This document shows positions 1-7,687 of a stretch of DNA of 48,470 nt, in pieces. The stretch's first letter is position 1. Each line of letters opens with the position of its first letter. The translations under genes and the position numbers were made by a program. Source of the DNA: NZQO01 sp964639255 (GTDB lineage Bacteria > Bacteroidota > Bacteroidia > Flavobacteriales > Flavobacteriaceae); contig CAZXDP010000014.1 in NCBI GenBank assembly GCA_964639255.1, forward strand, positions 1 to 48,470, read 5' to 3'. The notes beneath the pieces are model-generated. The model was not told the DNA's origin, made no database searches, and saw only the letters and a list, made by a program, of their open reading frames with translations.

Positions 1-464
1 GCGCCCTCTTCCACTTTTTGCTTCAGGGAGGCTTTGTATGCAATGATCTTTTCCAGAACAGGCCGATGGGAACTGCCCAAAATCTGGGCGGCGAGGATGC
101 CTGCATTTTTAGCACCGTTGAGTGCCACGGTAGCCACCGGGACTCCGCCCGGCATCTGTAAAATGGAAAGCACCGAATCCCATCCATCTATGCTGTTACT
201 CGATTTCACGGGCACCCCTATAACGGGCAGGGGAGAGAGTGAGGCAACCATTCCGGGAAGATGCGCAGCACCGCCCGCGCCGGCGATAATAACCGAAATG
301 CCCCGTTCGTGGGCCTTTTTGCCATAGGCGAAAAGTTTGTCGGGCGTGCGGTGGGCCGAAACGATATCTACCTCCACCTCGATGCCCAATTCGCCTAATA
401 TGTCAACGGCGTCTTGCATTACCGGCAAATCGCTCGTGCTTCCCATAATAATTCCTACTTTCAT
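1..464 (-). CDS. purE: N5-carboxyaminoimidazole ribonucleotide mutase, 3' end cut by window
   Basis: Class I PurE moves the carboxyl group of N5-CAIR to C4 to give CAIR in de novo purine synthesis, in the cytoplasm. Translation of the minus strand begins MKVGIIMGSTSDLPVM, with the GSxSD-type phosphate-binding loop, then SAHRTP and the glycine-rich IIAGAGGAAHLPGM stretch that lines the active site, then GVPVKS. About 154 codons are present. The family is usually about 160 residues, so only a short C-terminus lies beyond base 1. It starts 14 bases after the purK stop and is therefore the second gene of a purK-purE operon, the two enzymes acting in succession. There is no sign of damage. Confidence 0.95.
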   Translation of the reverse strand, partial: MKVGIIMGSTSDLPVMQDAVDILGELGIEVEVDIVSAHRTPDKLFAYGKKAHERGISVIIAGAGGAAHLPGMVASLSPLPVIGVPVKSSNSIDGWDSVLSILQMPGGVPVATVALNGAKNAGILAAQILGSSHRPVLEKIIAYKASLKQKVEEG

Positions 465-478
465 AAAAATATGCTGTG

Positions 479-1639
479 TTACGTTTTGCTAATTACTTGA
501 ATTGTTTTTTTTACTTGGGCTGCAATGTCCCTTGCTTTTTGAAGGTCTTCGTGTACAATGGTTACGTGCCCCATTTTCCTGAAGGGGCGCGTTTCTTTCT
601 TTCCGTAGATATGTGGCGTTACGCCTTCCAGTGCCATAATTTTCTCGATATTTTGGTAGACCACGTCACCGGTAAATCCTTCGGCTCCCACCAAATTTAC
701 CATGATACCGCCCACCTTGCTGTCGGTTCTGCCCAACGGAAGATTGAGAATGGCCCTAAGGTGCTGTTCAAATTGATTGGTATAGCTAGCCTCGATGCTG
801 TAATGACCGCTATTGTGCGGTCTTGGGGCCACCTCGTTCACCAGTATCTGGTCGTCTTCAGTTTGGAAAAGCTCAACGGCAAGCAGGCCTACATGCGAAA
901 ATGCCTCTGAAACCTGTTTGGCCACCTCGCGGGCCTTGGCCGCTACGCTGTCTTCAATTCGCGCCGGACAGATAACGTATTCCACCTGATTGGCCTCGGG
1001 ATGAAATTCCATTTCTACCACAGGATAGGTCTTTACCTCCCCATTGGGAGTCCGGGCCACAATCACTGCCAGTTCGTTCTTGAAGGGTATCAGCTTCTCG
1101 GCGATGCAAGAGCCCTCGGGTAGCGGTATTAAATCTTCCGCATCGCGAATAATGCTCACGCCTTTGCCGTCGTAGCCGCCGGTACAACTCTTCCACACAA
1201 ATGGATAATGGAGTTCCTTGCGCACAATGGCCTCATTTAGCTTATACTTATCATCGTATCGCTTAAAGGGAGAGGTAGGAATTTTATGGTCCTTGTAAAA
1301 CTGCTTCTGCACGCCCTTGTCCTGGATGCTTCGCAAGGTTTTTGAAGAGGGATATACCGTAACGCCTTCTTGTTCCAGTTTTTCGAGGGCGTCTACGTTC
1401 ACGCCTTCGATTTCGAAGGTAAGCAGGTCTACCTTTTTCCCGAAGCGGTATACCGTGTCGAAATCCATCAAGTCTCCTTGCTCAAAAAGGTTGCACGCGA
1501 TGCGGCACGGTGCCTGTGCGCTGGGATCGAGCACGTGGGTAGCAATATCGTACTTACGTGTTTCGTAGAGCAGCATCTTGCCCAATTGGCCGCCGCCAAG
1601 AATGCCCAAGGTGAATTGGGATGAAAAATAATTTGCCAT
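479..1639 (-). CDS. purK: N5-carboxyaminoimidazole ribonucleotide synthase
   Basis: PurK is an ATP-grasp ligase that makes N5-CAIR from AIR, bicarbonate and ATP, the substrate of the adjacent purE. The protein has 386 residues from ATG 1639. The N-terminal Rossmann part begins with LGILGGGQLGKML. The ATP-grasp core contains PFVWKSCTGGYDGKGV (ATP-binding loop) and VNEVAPRPHNSGHY (metal and substrate site). An upstream in-frame start would add 14 residues not typical of the family. ATG 1639 is preferred because the protein then starts just before the conserved glycine-rich strand, and because a TACCTTTG promoter element lies only four bases upstream. It is divergent from adk. Confidence 0.96.
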   Translation of the reverse strand: MANYFSSQFTLGILGGGQLGKMLLYETRKYDIATHVLDPSAQAPCRIACNLFEQGDLMDFDTVYRFGKKVDLLTFEIEGVNVDALEKLEQEGVTVYPSSKTLRSIQDKGVQKQFYKDHKIPTSPFKRYDDKYKLNEAIVRKELHYPFVWKSCTGGYDGKGVSIIRDAEDLIPLPEGSCIAEKLIPFKNELAVIVARTPNGEVKTYPVVEMEFHPEANQVEYVICPARIEDSVAAKAREVAKQVSEAFSHVGLLAVELFQTEDDQILVNEVAPRPHNSGHYSIEASYTNQFEQHLRAILNLPLGRTDSKVGGIMVNLVGAEGFTGDVVYQNIEKIMALEGVTPHIYGKKETRPFRKMGHVTIVHEDLQKARDIAAQVKKTIQVISKT

Positions 1640-1643
1640 GACA

Positions 1644-1651
1644 CAAAGGTA
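1644..1651 (-). promoter_or_regulatory. Candidate -7 element of purK
   Basis: The minus strand reads TACCTTTG, an exact match to the Bacteroidota -7 consensus TAnnTTTG, ending four bases before the purK ATG. With the usual spacing from this element to the transcription start, the message would begin at or next to the start codon and be leaderless or nearly so. No clear -33 TTG was found. Inference only. Confidence 0.45.
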
Positions 1652-1670
1652 CAATCTTATTGGTAATTGG

Positions 1671-1678
1671 TATCTTTG
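1671..1678 (+). promoter_or_regulatory. Candidate -7 element of adk-obg
   Basis: TATCTTTG matches the TAnnTTTG consensus on the plus strand. It lies 128 bases before the adk start and back to back with the purK element. A matching -33 TTG at normal distance is not evident. If used, it would give adk a leader of about 120 nucleotides containing several small hairpins. Confidence 0.4.
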
Positions 1679-1806
1679 CACCTTCGTAATCTATTTGTTG
1701 AAACGAAAAGCGTTTGGTTGAGGGGCGAATCCTCAAAACTATAGCGCTTTCAGAAGCAAATAGCCATCTATTTAAATATCTTACATTACTATTTAAGCAG
1801 CTCATT

Positions 1807-2382
1807 ATGACAAACATCGTTCTATTTGGTCCTCCGGGTGCCGGGAAGGGAACCCAAGCCGATATTTTGAAACAGAAGTACAATTTGGTACATATTTCCA
1901 CCGGTGATGTGTTCCGATACAATATCAAGAACAACACAGAGCTTGGCAGTTTGGCCAAGAGTTATATGGATAAAGGCCATTTGGTGCCAGATAACGTAAC
2001 GATTGATATGCTAAAGGCCGAAGTGGAGAAAAATCCACAGGCAAAGGGTTTTATTTTTGACGGTTTCCCCCGAACCGCAGCACAGGCCGAGGCCCTGGCG
2101 CACTTTATGCACGAGATCGACAGCCAGATAAACGCCATGGTAGCCTTGGAGGTGCCCGATGAAGTGCTGGTCAAGCGATTGTTGGATCGTGGGAAAACCA
2201 GCGGCAGGCCCGATGATGCCAACGAGGCAGTGATTCGCGAGCGCATCGCTGAGTACTACCGCAAAACAGATATCTTAAAAGATTTTTATCAGAAGAAGGA
2301 GAAGTACTACGGCGTAGATGGTGTAGGTAGTATCGACGATATTACCCAGCGACTTAGTGCGGTAATAGACCAGTTGCTGTAA
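1807..2382 (+). CDS. adk: Adenylate kinase
   Basis: Adenylate kinase interconverts ATP + AMP and 2 ADP in the cytoplasm. The protein has 191 residues from ATG 1807, the short (lidless) form. The P-loop is at the N-terminus (FGPPGAGKGTQAD), the AMP-binding region follows (HISTGDVFR), then FDGFPRTAAQAEAL, then the short LID with DRGKTSGRPDD. A longer reading from TTG 1714 would add 31 residues of non-family sequence before the P-loop and is rejected. obg follows after 40 bases, so the two are probably co-transcribed. In many bacteria adk lies between secY and infA; here it is about 38 kb away from that position. Confidence 0.96.
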   Translation: MTNIVLFGPPGAGKGTQADILKQKYNLVHISTGDVFRYNIKNNTELGSLAKSYMDKGHLVPDNVTIDMLKAEVEKNPQAKGFIFDGFPRTAAQAEALAHFMHEIDSQINAMVALEVPDEVLVKRLLDRGKTSGRPDDANEAVIRERIAEYYRKTDILKDFYQKKEKYYGVDGVGSIDDITQRLSAVIDQLL

Positions 2383-2422
2383 GCCGACGTGTAAATAGTA
2401 CTATAAAGGAACATCGCTCTAT

Positions 2423-3436
2423 ATGACTGAAGGGAATTTTGTTGATTATGTAAAGATTCATGTCGCCTCCGGAAAAGGGGGTAGGGGCAGCACGCACCTT
2501 CGTCGCGAGAAGTTCGTACCCAAAGGCGGTCCCGATGGCGGCGACGGCGGTCGAGGTGGCCATATCATTATCGTCGCCAACAAAGACCTTTGGACTCTCT
2601 ACCATCTCAAATTCAAACGACATTTTAAGGCCGGCCACGGCGAGAGCGGTGGAAAGCAAACCAGTACGGGCGCCGATGGAGAAGATATTATCATTGAAGT
2701 CCCGTTGGGCACTGTGGTAAAAAATACCGATACCGGCGAAACCCTATTCGAAATGACCGAAAACGGCGAGCAGCGCATCGTCGTGGAAGGTGGAAAGGGC
2801 GGTAGGGGAAATGCACATTTTAAGAGCGCTACCAGGCAAACACCACGCTATGCACAACCGGGCCTCGAGGGCGAGGAAATGAACCTTACCATCGAATTGA
2901 AAGTATTGGCCGATGTTGGTTTAGTGGGTTTTCCCAATGCCGGTAAGAGCACCTTGCTTTCGGTAGTTACGGCTGCCAAACCCAAAATCGCGAATTACGA
3001 GTTTACCACCCTAAAACCCAATTTGGGCATCGTTACGCATCGCGACCACAACACATTTGTTATGGCAGATATCCCAGGAATAATTGAGGGTGCGGCAGAG
3101 GGGAAAGGACTGGGGCACTATTTTTTAAGGCATATTGAGCGCAACTCCACGTTGTTGTTCCTAATTCCCGCCGACGCTAAGGACATCAAGAAGCAATATG
3201 ATATCCTTCTCGACGAACTGAAACGCTACAACCCAGAACTATTAGATAAAGAGCGCCTTATTGCCATTTCGAAGAGCGATATGCTCGATGCCGAGCTCAA
3301 GGCAGAAATGAAAGTACAATTGGATAAGGACTTCAAAGGACTGCCATACCTGTTCATTTCTTCTGTGGCACAACAGGGACTGGTCGAATTAAAGGACAAG
3401 CTTTGGAATATGCTCAACAAAAGCCCCATTGGGTAG
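2423..3436 (+). CDS. obg: Obg family ribosome-associated GTPase
   Basis: Obg/CgtA is an essential GTPase that binds the 50S subunit late in assembly and links it to nutrient stress. The 337-residue protein has the glycine-rich Obg fold at residues about 1-160 (many GG pairs such as GGDGGRGG) and a G domain with G1 GFPNAGKST, the DIPGI motif of G3, and SKSD in place of the usual NKxD G4. There is no C-terminal OCT extension, which is normal in this phylum. It ends LNKSPIG. A decayed copy of the last 39 or so codons of a different obg lies at 5212-5328, downstream of the next gene. Confidence 0.96.
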   Translation: MTEGNFVDYVKIHVASGKGGRGSTHLRREKFVPKGGPDGGDGGRGGHIIIVANKDLWTLYHLKFKRHFKAGHGESGGKQTSTGADGEDIIIEVPLGTVVKNTDTGETLFEMTENGEQRIVVEGGKGGRGNAHFKSATRQTPRYAQPGLEGEEMNLTIELKVLADVGLVGFPNAGKSTLLSVVTAAKPKIANYEFTTLKPNLGIVTHRDHNTFVMADIPGIIEGAAEGKGLGHYFLRHIERNSTLLFLIPADAKDIKKQYDILLDELKRYNPELLDKERLIAISKSDMLDAELKAEMKVQLDKDFKGLPYLFISSVAQQGLVELKDKLWNMLNKSPIG

Positions 3437-3441
3437 CTTGA

Positions 3442-3467
3442 TGTCACCCTGAGCGCAATCGAAAAGG
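3442..3467. repeat. Fragment of a widespread Bacteroidota intergenic repeat
   Basis: The stretch TGTCACCCTGAGCGCAATCG followed by AAAAGG, six bases after the obg stop, resembles a motif I recall as frequent in Bacteroidota intergenic regions (TGTCACCCTGAGCGCAGTCGA and similar). It occurs once in this window, so its repeat status rests on memory, not on copies visible here. Confidence 0.4.
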
Positions 3468-3571
3468 CACATATGTTTGCTATAATTCGCAATGCTATCC
3501 CAAATTATCCGTAGTGCATTATTCAAACATTGCATACAGTACTTTTTTCTATAACATTGTGTTTTAATATT

Positions 3572-3599
3572 TTGGCGTACGAATTCTCCTTGTATTTTG
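3572..3599 (+). promoter_or_regulatory. Candidate promoter of the first LRR gene
   Basis: TTG at 3572-3574 and TATTTTG at 3593-3599 are 18 bases apart, close to the TTG-N19-TAnnTTTG pattern with one base missing in the -7 box. The start codon ATG 3614 follows 14 bases later. Confidence 0.35.
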
Positions 3600-3613
3600 C
3601 CGAAATTTTTTTT

Positions 3614-5194
3614 ATGAGGCAGCAACTACTTACCCTTTCATTTTTACTTTTTTCTTTTATTGGTTTTGGGCAGTGTCCGACTGAAATTACTTTGCTTCAA
3701 ACCCAAGAGGATGTAGATAATTTTGCTATTGATTATCCAAATTGCACACAGCTCACACGCACTATGATCATCGGAAGTGAAACATCAGATGTCAATGATC
3801 TTTCAGCCTTAAGTCAACTCACTCAAATTGGTACGCCAGTAGGCAATGGTATTAACTTAATAATAAGTGGCACTAATCTTAATAGTCTTTCGGGCTTAGA
3901 CAATCTGGAATATGTTGGGGGTTCTCTTAATATATATGATACTGGAATTATAAATTTAACTGGATTAGAAAATTTAGCTACTATCAGAGATTCATTCACT
4001 GTTTCCGGAAATTCAAATTTAATGAACTTTATAGGGGTAGATGTTCTTTCTGAATCTGGAAGTCTTTCTGTGTCCAATAATATTTCTCAAACCAGTTTCG
4101 AAGGAATGGAGGCATTTCAAGGAACAACTTATGGTTCAGGGGATATTCAGATCGCAGATTTAGATAATCTTATCTCTATAGAAGGTTTAAATAACGTTTC
4201 ACAAATTAAACAATTGAGACTTTTAAATTGCGACGCGTTATTAAGTCTTGACCCATTTGAAAACCTTATTCAATTGGGTTCAGTTATTATTCGAGATAAT
4301 GACAGTCTCGCTTCAATTACGGGCCTTTCAAATGTCGATCCAGAAACAGTTTTTTACTCGCTTTCAATAAGCAATTGTCCAAACCTCTCATATTGTTCTA
4401 TCAATTTATTTTGCGAAAATTTCGATAATACAAATCCTAACGTTGTAATTTTTATTGAAAATAATGCTCTGGGATGTAATACTCCTCAAGAAGTGCAAAT
4501 TGAATGCGGAAATGTAAACATTCCCGACACCAACTTTCTTAGCGCCCTGCTCTTCCATTCGCCAACTATAGATACCAACGGCGATGACAATATCCAGTTT
4601 ACCGAAGCCGAAGCTTTTACTGGTACATTGGATGTTTCCGAGGAAGTGATTTCAGATTTCACAGGGCTCGAAGCCTTTGTGAACATCACGGGCTTTAACG
4701 GTCGCGGAAACTTTATGAGCACCTTGAGTTTGGAGAGCAACACGGCACTTACAAGTGTTGATTTTTCTGAAAGTCCAGATCTGGAAAATGTCAACCTAAA
4801 AAATGGTAACAACACCGATATCACCGGCTTCAACGGTTTGGACTGTCCAACCCTCGAGTTTGTCTGTGTGGACGATGTTGCCTTTGCCGAGGCAAACTAT
4901 ACGAATATCGACCCTCAAGTTGAGTTTGTGGAAAACTGTGAAGTGTTGGCTGTTGCCGGATCTGATCTGGGGAATGCGGTAACCATTTTTCCAAATCCCG
5001 TTTCAAACACCCTTCAAATTGAAATAATCAATGGAATTGCTGTTGAAAGGGTTACGGTGTATTCAATAGTAGGGGAACGGCTGCAAAGCACTTGGGTAAC
5101 CAGCATCGATTTTTCCGACCTGTCTCCTGGGGTTTATTTTGTGGAAGTATTGACCGATAGAGGTAATATCATTAAGAAAATAATTAAACAATAA
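3614..5194 (+). CDS. Secreted L-domain/LRR protein with T9SS sorting domain (copy 1)
   Basis: This is a 526-residue exported protein of unknown ligand. From ATG 3614 a typical signal peptide is read (LLTLSFLLFSFIGFGQ), then a short Cys-containing region ending DYPNCTQL. Receptor-L-domain-like repeats follow to about residue 300 (SGLDNLEYVGGSLNI, TGLENLATI). Next come an EF-hand-like loop DTNGDDNIQFTE (residues 320-331), a small LRR module and a type A T9SS tail (FPNPVSN to GVYFVEVLTDRG, ending IIKKIIKQ). It should be exported by Sec and then by the type IX system to the cell surface. An upstream start at 3530 would put 28 extra residues before the signal peptide and is rejected. Base composition changes sharply inside the gene: about 33% GC at 3901-4140 and 46% at 4501-4740. 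The next protein is a paralogue. Confidence 0.85.
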   Translation: MRQQLLTLSFLLFSFIGFGQCPTEITLLQTQEDVDNFAIDYPNCTQLTRTMIIGSETSDVNDLSALSQLTQIGTPVGNGINLIISGTNLNSLSGLDNLEYVGGSLNIYDTGIINLTGLENLATIRDSFTVSGNSNLMNFIGVDVLSESGSLSVSNNISQTSFEGMEAFQGTTYGSGDIQIADLDNLISIEGLNNVSQIKQLRLLNCDALLSLDPFENLIQLGSVIIRDNDSLASITGLSNVDPETVFYSLSISNCPNLSYCSINLFCENFDNTNPNVVIFIENNALGCNTPQEVQIECGNVNIPDTNFLSALLFHSPTIDTNGDDNIQFTEAEAFTGTLDVSEEVISDFTGLEAFVNITGFNGRGNFMSTLSLESNTALTSVDFSESPDLENVNLKNGNNTDITGFNGLDCPTLEFVCVDDVAFAEANYTNIDPQVEFVENCEVLAVAGSDLGNAVTIFPNPVSNTLQIEIINGIAVERVTVYSIVGERLQSTWVTSIDFSDLSPGVYFVEVLTDRGNIIKKIIKQ

Positions 5195-5211
5195 TCCTTT
5201 CATAAATAATA

Positions 5212-5328
5212 AAACAACAGCTTGACCGCGATTTCGGTAAGTTGCCTTGCTGATTTATATCAACGGTAGCCCAGCAGGGCTTGGTAGAGTTGAAGGATAA
5301 ACTTTCGGGAATGTTGAATAGGAAGTAG
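5212..5328 (+). pseudogene. Relic of the 3' end of a second, divergent obg gene
   Basis: Reading frame 5212-5328 gives KQQLDRDFGKLPC, a TGA stop at 5251-5253, then FISTVAQQGLVELKDKL, SGMLNRK and a TAG stop. It aligns without gaps to the C-terminus of the obg at 2423-3436 (KVQLDKDFKGLPYLFISS and onward). The 13 residues VAQQGLVELKDKL are identical, yet their codons differ at ten bases, all synonymous. No start codon or upstream obg sequence is present; homology begins 17 bases after the stop of the preceding gene. This is a non-functional remnant, and the pattern of change shows that it diverged from the resident obg while still coding. Confidence 0.85.
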
Positions 5329-5417
5329 ACCACCAATTGTATTGAAATTTTTATGAAAACTACTATTGAATATCATAGCAGATTGTTTTTTTCTATATTT
5401 TTCAATAAATTTTATAT

Positions 5418-7100
5418 ATGAGAAATACTTTACTTCTATTGACTGTTTTATTTGCTGCTTTTGGCGTTTTAGGCCAGTGCCCCAACGAGCGTATTGATCT
5501 ACAATCTCAGGCCGATATCGATAATTTCGCCACTAACTATCCCAACTGTACCGAATTTGGGAATGCTTTATATATAGGTGGTACTGATATTACAAACTTG
5601 GAAGGATTATCACAGCTAACAAGTATAACGGGCGGACTCACCATTGCAAGGACCAATGCCCCAAACTTGATGGGGCTGCACAATATCACATATATAGAAA
5701 ATCTGGAAGTCTATGACTCAAATTTTCAAGATTTTGAAGGGTTGAACTCCCTTACAGGGATTGGAAATCTTCAAGTGTCCTTAAGCGAATCCATTATAAA
5801 TTTTCAAGGCTTGGAAAATTTGGAGTCGATTGAGCATTTAAATCTGTTTAATAATTTCGCATTGCAAAACTTTGAAGGCCTTGCATCGCTAACCAGCCTT
5901 GACTTTTTAGCACTAACGGACAATATCAATCTTCGCAATTTTCAAGGCTTGGAGGGTGTAACTACTATAACCGGCAGCATTAGGATCGAGAGCTGTCCTA
6001 ATCTGGAAAGCTTCAATGGACTAGAAAATTTAGAGACCATTGAAGATAAATTTTATATTTACGATGCCCCTAGTTTACAAGGCTTCGAAGCTCTGCAGAG
6101 TATAGCGCATATAGGACAAAACTTATGGGTATTATATTGCGATCAAGTAGAAAACCTCGACGCTTTCTACAGGATTGAGAATTTAGATTATAGTTTTCAG
6201 TTAGTAGGAAATTATAATCTTAGGGATATTTCCGGGTTATCCAACCTGTCCGGAAACTACCGGTTCGGGATTCGGATTTTGGACAACCCCATCCTATCGG
6301 AATGTAGTATTAAGACGGTCTGCGAAAACATTTATGTGAGCGACCTTAGTTATTTCGAAATTGCGAATAACGGCCCTGGGTGTACCACCGTTGAGGAGAT
6401 AACAGAGGCGTGCGGTGCGGTTAACATACCAGATTCAAATTTTCTCCAGGCCTTGATAGCCCCAGCATTGGGGATTGACACGAACATAGATGGGTTAATC
6501 CAATATTCTGAGGCAGGAGTATTTACCGGGATGATTGATGTGCCTAATAAAAACATAATTGATTTCACGGGAATTGAAGCTTTTCCAAATATCACTGGGC
6601 TAAATATTAAGGGTAATCCAACCCAGCAATTGTATCTTGCCAGGAATAGAGAACTAGACATACTGAATTTTGGGAATAGTCCTAACTTAGAGTTTATAAA
6701 TCTTAAGAACGATAGAAATAATAGTATCGACGAATTTCGAGGGGTTAACTGTCCCAATCTACAATGGATTTGCGTAGAAGATGCATCTTACGCTCAAGCA
6801 AATTTTACCAATATAGACCCGCACGTACAGTTTGTAGAAGACTGCGAGATATTGAGTACCCAGAGTTTTGATTTACGCTCTGCGATCACCCTTACCCCCA
6901 ATCCCGTTTTGCATATGCTCACTATTTCCGCAGATACTTCAATTGAAATTTCCTCGGTAGATATATTCTCAATCGCCGGGCAAAAACTGATACAAAGTGA
7001 GAATAAGGAAATCGATTTGAGTGAGCTTTCCGTAGGGGTGTATTTCGTAAAGGTCAGCACCAACCGTGGTTTGCTTACTAAGAAAATTGTTAAACAATAG
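5418..7100 (+). CDS. Secreted L-domain/LRR protein with T9SS sorting domain (copy 2)
   Basis: A 560-residue paralogue of the protein at 3614-5194 with the same order of parts: signal peptide (LLLLTVLFAAFGVLGQ), Cys region ending NYPNCTEF, receptor-L-domain-like repeats (FQGLENLESIEHLNL, FNGLENLETIEDKFYI) to about residue 330, EF-hand-like loop DTNIDGLIQYSE (residues 354-365), LRR module and T9SS tail (LTPNPVLH to GVYFVKVSTNRG, ending TKKIVKQ). The C-terminal modules are clearly homologous but well diverged by eye, so the duplication is not recent. Unlike copy 1 its composition is even (about 37% GC at 5641-5880 and 35% at 6481-6720 by hand count). It is probably displayed on the surface by the type IX system. 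Ligand or function unknown. Confidence 0.85.
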   Translation: MRNTLLLLTVLFAAFGVLGQCPNERIDLQSQADIDNFATNYPNCTEFGNALYIGGTDITNLEGLSQLTSITGGLTIARTNAPNLMGLHNITYIENLEVYDSNFQDFEGLNSLTGIGNLQVSLSESIINFQGLENLESIEHLNLFNNFALQNFEGLASLTSLDFLALTDNINLRNFQGLEGVTTITGSIRIESCPNLESFNGLENLETIEDKFYIYDAPSLQGFEALQSIAHIGQNLWVLYCDQVENLDAFYRIENLDYSFQLVGNYNLRDISGLSNLSGNYRFGIRILDNPILSECSIKTVCENIYVSDLSYFEIANNGPGCTTVEEITEACGAVNIPDSNFLQALIAPALGIDTNIDGLIQYSEAGVFTGMIDVPNKNIIDFTGIEAFPNITGLNIKGNPTQQLYLARNRELDILNFGNSPNLEFINLKNDRNNSIDEFRGVNCPNLQWICVEDASYAQANFTNIDPHVQFVEDCEILSTQSFDLRSAITLTPNPVLHMLTISADTSIEISSVDIFSIAGQKLIQSENKEIDLSELSVGVYFVKVSTNRGLLTKKIVKQ

Positions 7101-7153
7101 CAAAACCAAATTCCTTGGCGCATTTTTTGCGTAGTTTCGAGTAAATTAAGTCT

Positions 7154-7672
7154 ATGAAACTACTGTATACGTTCGCCATCCTTTTATTGGTCACCGCTTG
7201 TGGTACCACCGTGGGGGTCGATTATGATAGGGCAACCGATTTTTCGCAATATACTTCCTATAACTACTATCCCAATATTGCCTCTGGTCTCAGTGAGTTG
7301 GACGAGGCCCGTATAAAAATGGTGACCGATAGCCTTCTTCAACAAAAAGGAATGGTGAAGTCGGCCACACCGCAACTATATGTCAATTTCTACGCAAACG
7401 AACAAGTAGCAGTCAATAATAGTAGCATTGGAATTGGCATTGGAGGTGGAGGCCGTAATGTCGCGGGGGGCATTAGCGGCGGCATTCCCATTGGCGGACG
7501 TAAGATGGAACAGCGCCTTACGGTAGATGTGATCGCTGTGGCCAAGGACGAACTTATTTTCCAAGCGGTGGCTGAAGGTACGTATAAAGAGAAAATCACT
7601 CCGGCGAAAAAGACCCAGTATTATGAGCGCGTTCTTTCGCGCTTGCTCGACGAATTTCCGCCCGAAAAATAA
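7154..7672 (+). CDS. DUF4136 family lipoprotein
   Basis: A 172-residue lipoprotein. The signal peptide ends in the lipobox LVTAC (Cys16). The body matches my knowledge of DUF4136: an early DYDRATDFSQYTSYNYYP segment, a central DEARIKMVTDSLLQQKGM helix and a glycine-rich stretch (SIGIGIGGGGRN, GGISGGIPIGG), ending with YYERVLSRLLDEFPP. The family is common in the envelope of Bacteroidota and proteobacteria, with no established biochemical role. It is followed after 15 bases by the TPR gene, so the two probably share a transcript. The mature N-terminus lacks an acidic export signal right after Cys (CGTTVG), so retention on the periplasmic face is as likely as surface export. Confidence 0.8.
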   Translation: MKLLYTFAILLLVTACGTTVGVDYDRATDFSQYTSYNYYPNIASGLSELDEARIKMVTDSLLQQKGMVKSATPQLYVNFYANEQVAVNNSSIGIGIGGGGRNVAGGISGGIPIGGRKMEQRLTVDVIAVAKDELIFQAVAEGTYKEKITPAKKTQYYERVLSRLLDEFPPEK

Positions 7673-7687
7673 TATAAGATTCAAATT

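Noticed and set aside
1718..1736. Possible tRNA arm in the purK-adk gap
   Set aside because: Only an isolated 6-bp stem with a 7-base loop; no cloverleaf or CCA end can be drawn around it.
1714..1806. N-terminal extension of adenylate kinase from a TTG codon
   Set aside because: The 31 extra residues precede the P-loop strand that starts the family, and the stretch contains leader hairpins. ATG 1807 fits.
5212..5328. Small functional gene encoding an Obg-like C-terminal peptide
   Set aside because: It has an internal in-frame TGA, no start codon before the homologous part and no fold of its own.
3614..7100. Mobile element carrying the LRR genes
   Set aside because: No transposase, integrase, terminal inverted repeats or target duplication were seen; the obg tail relic suggests homologous recombination instead.
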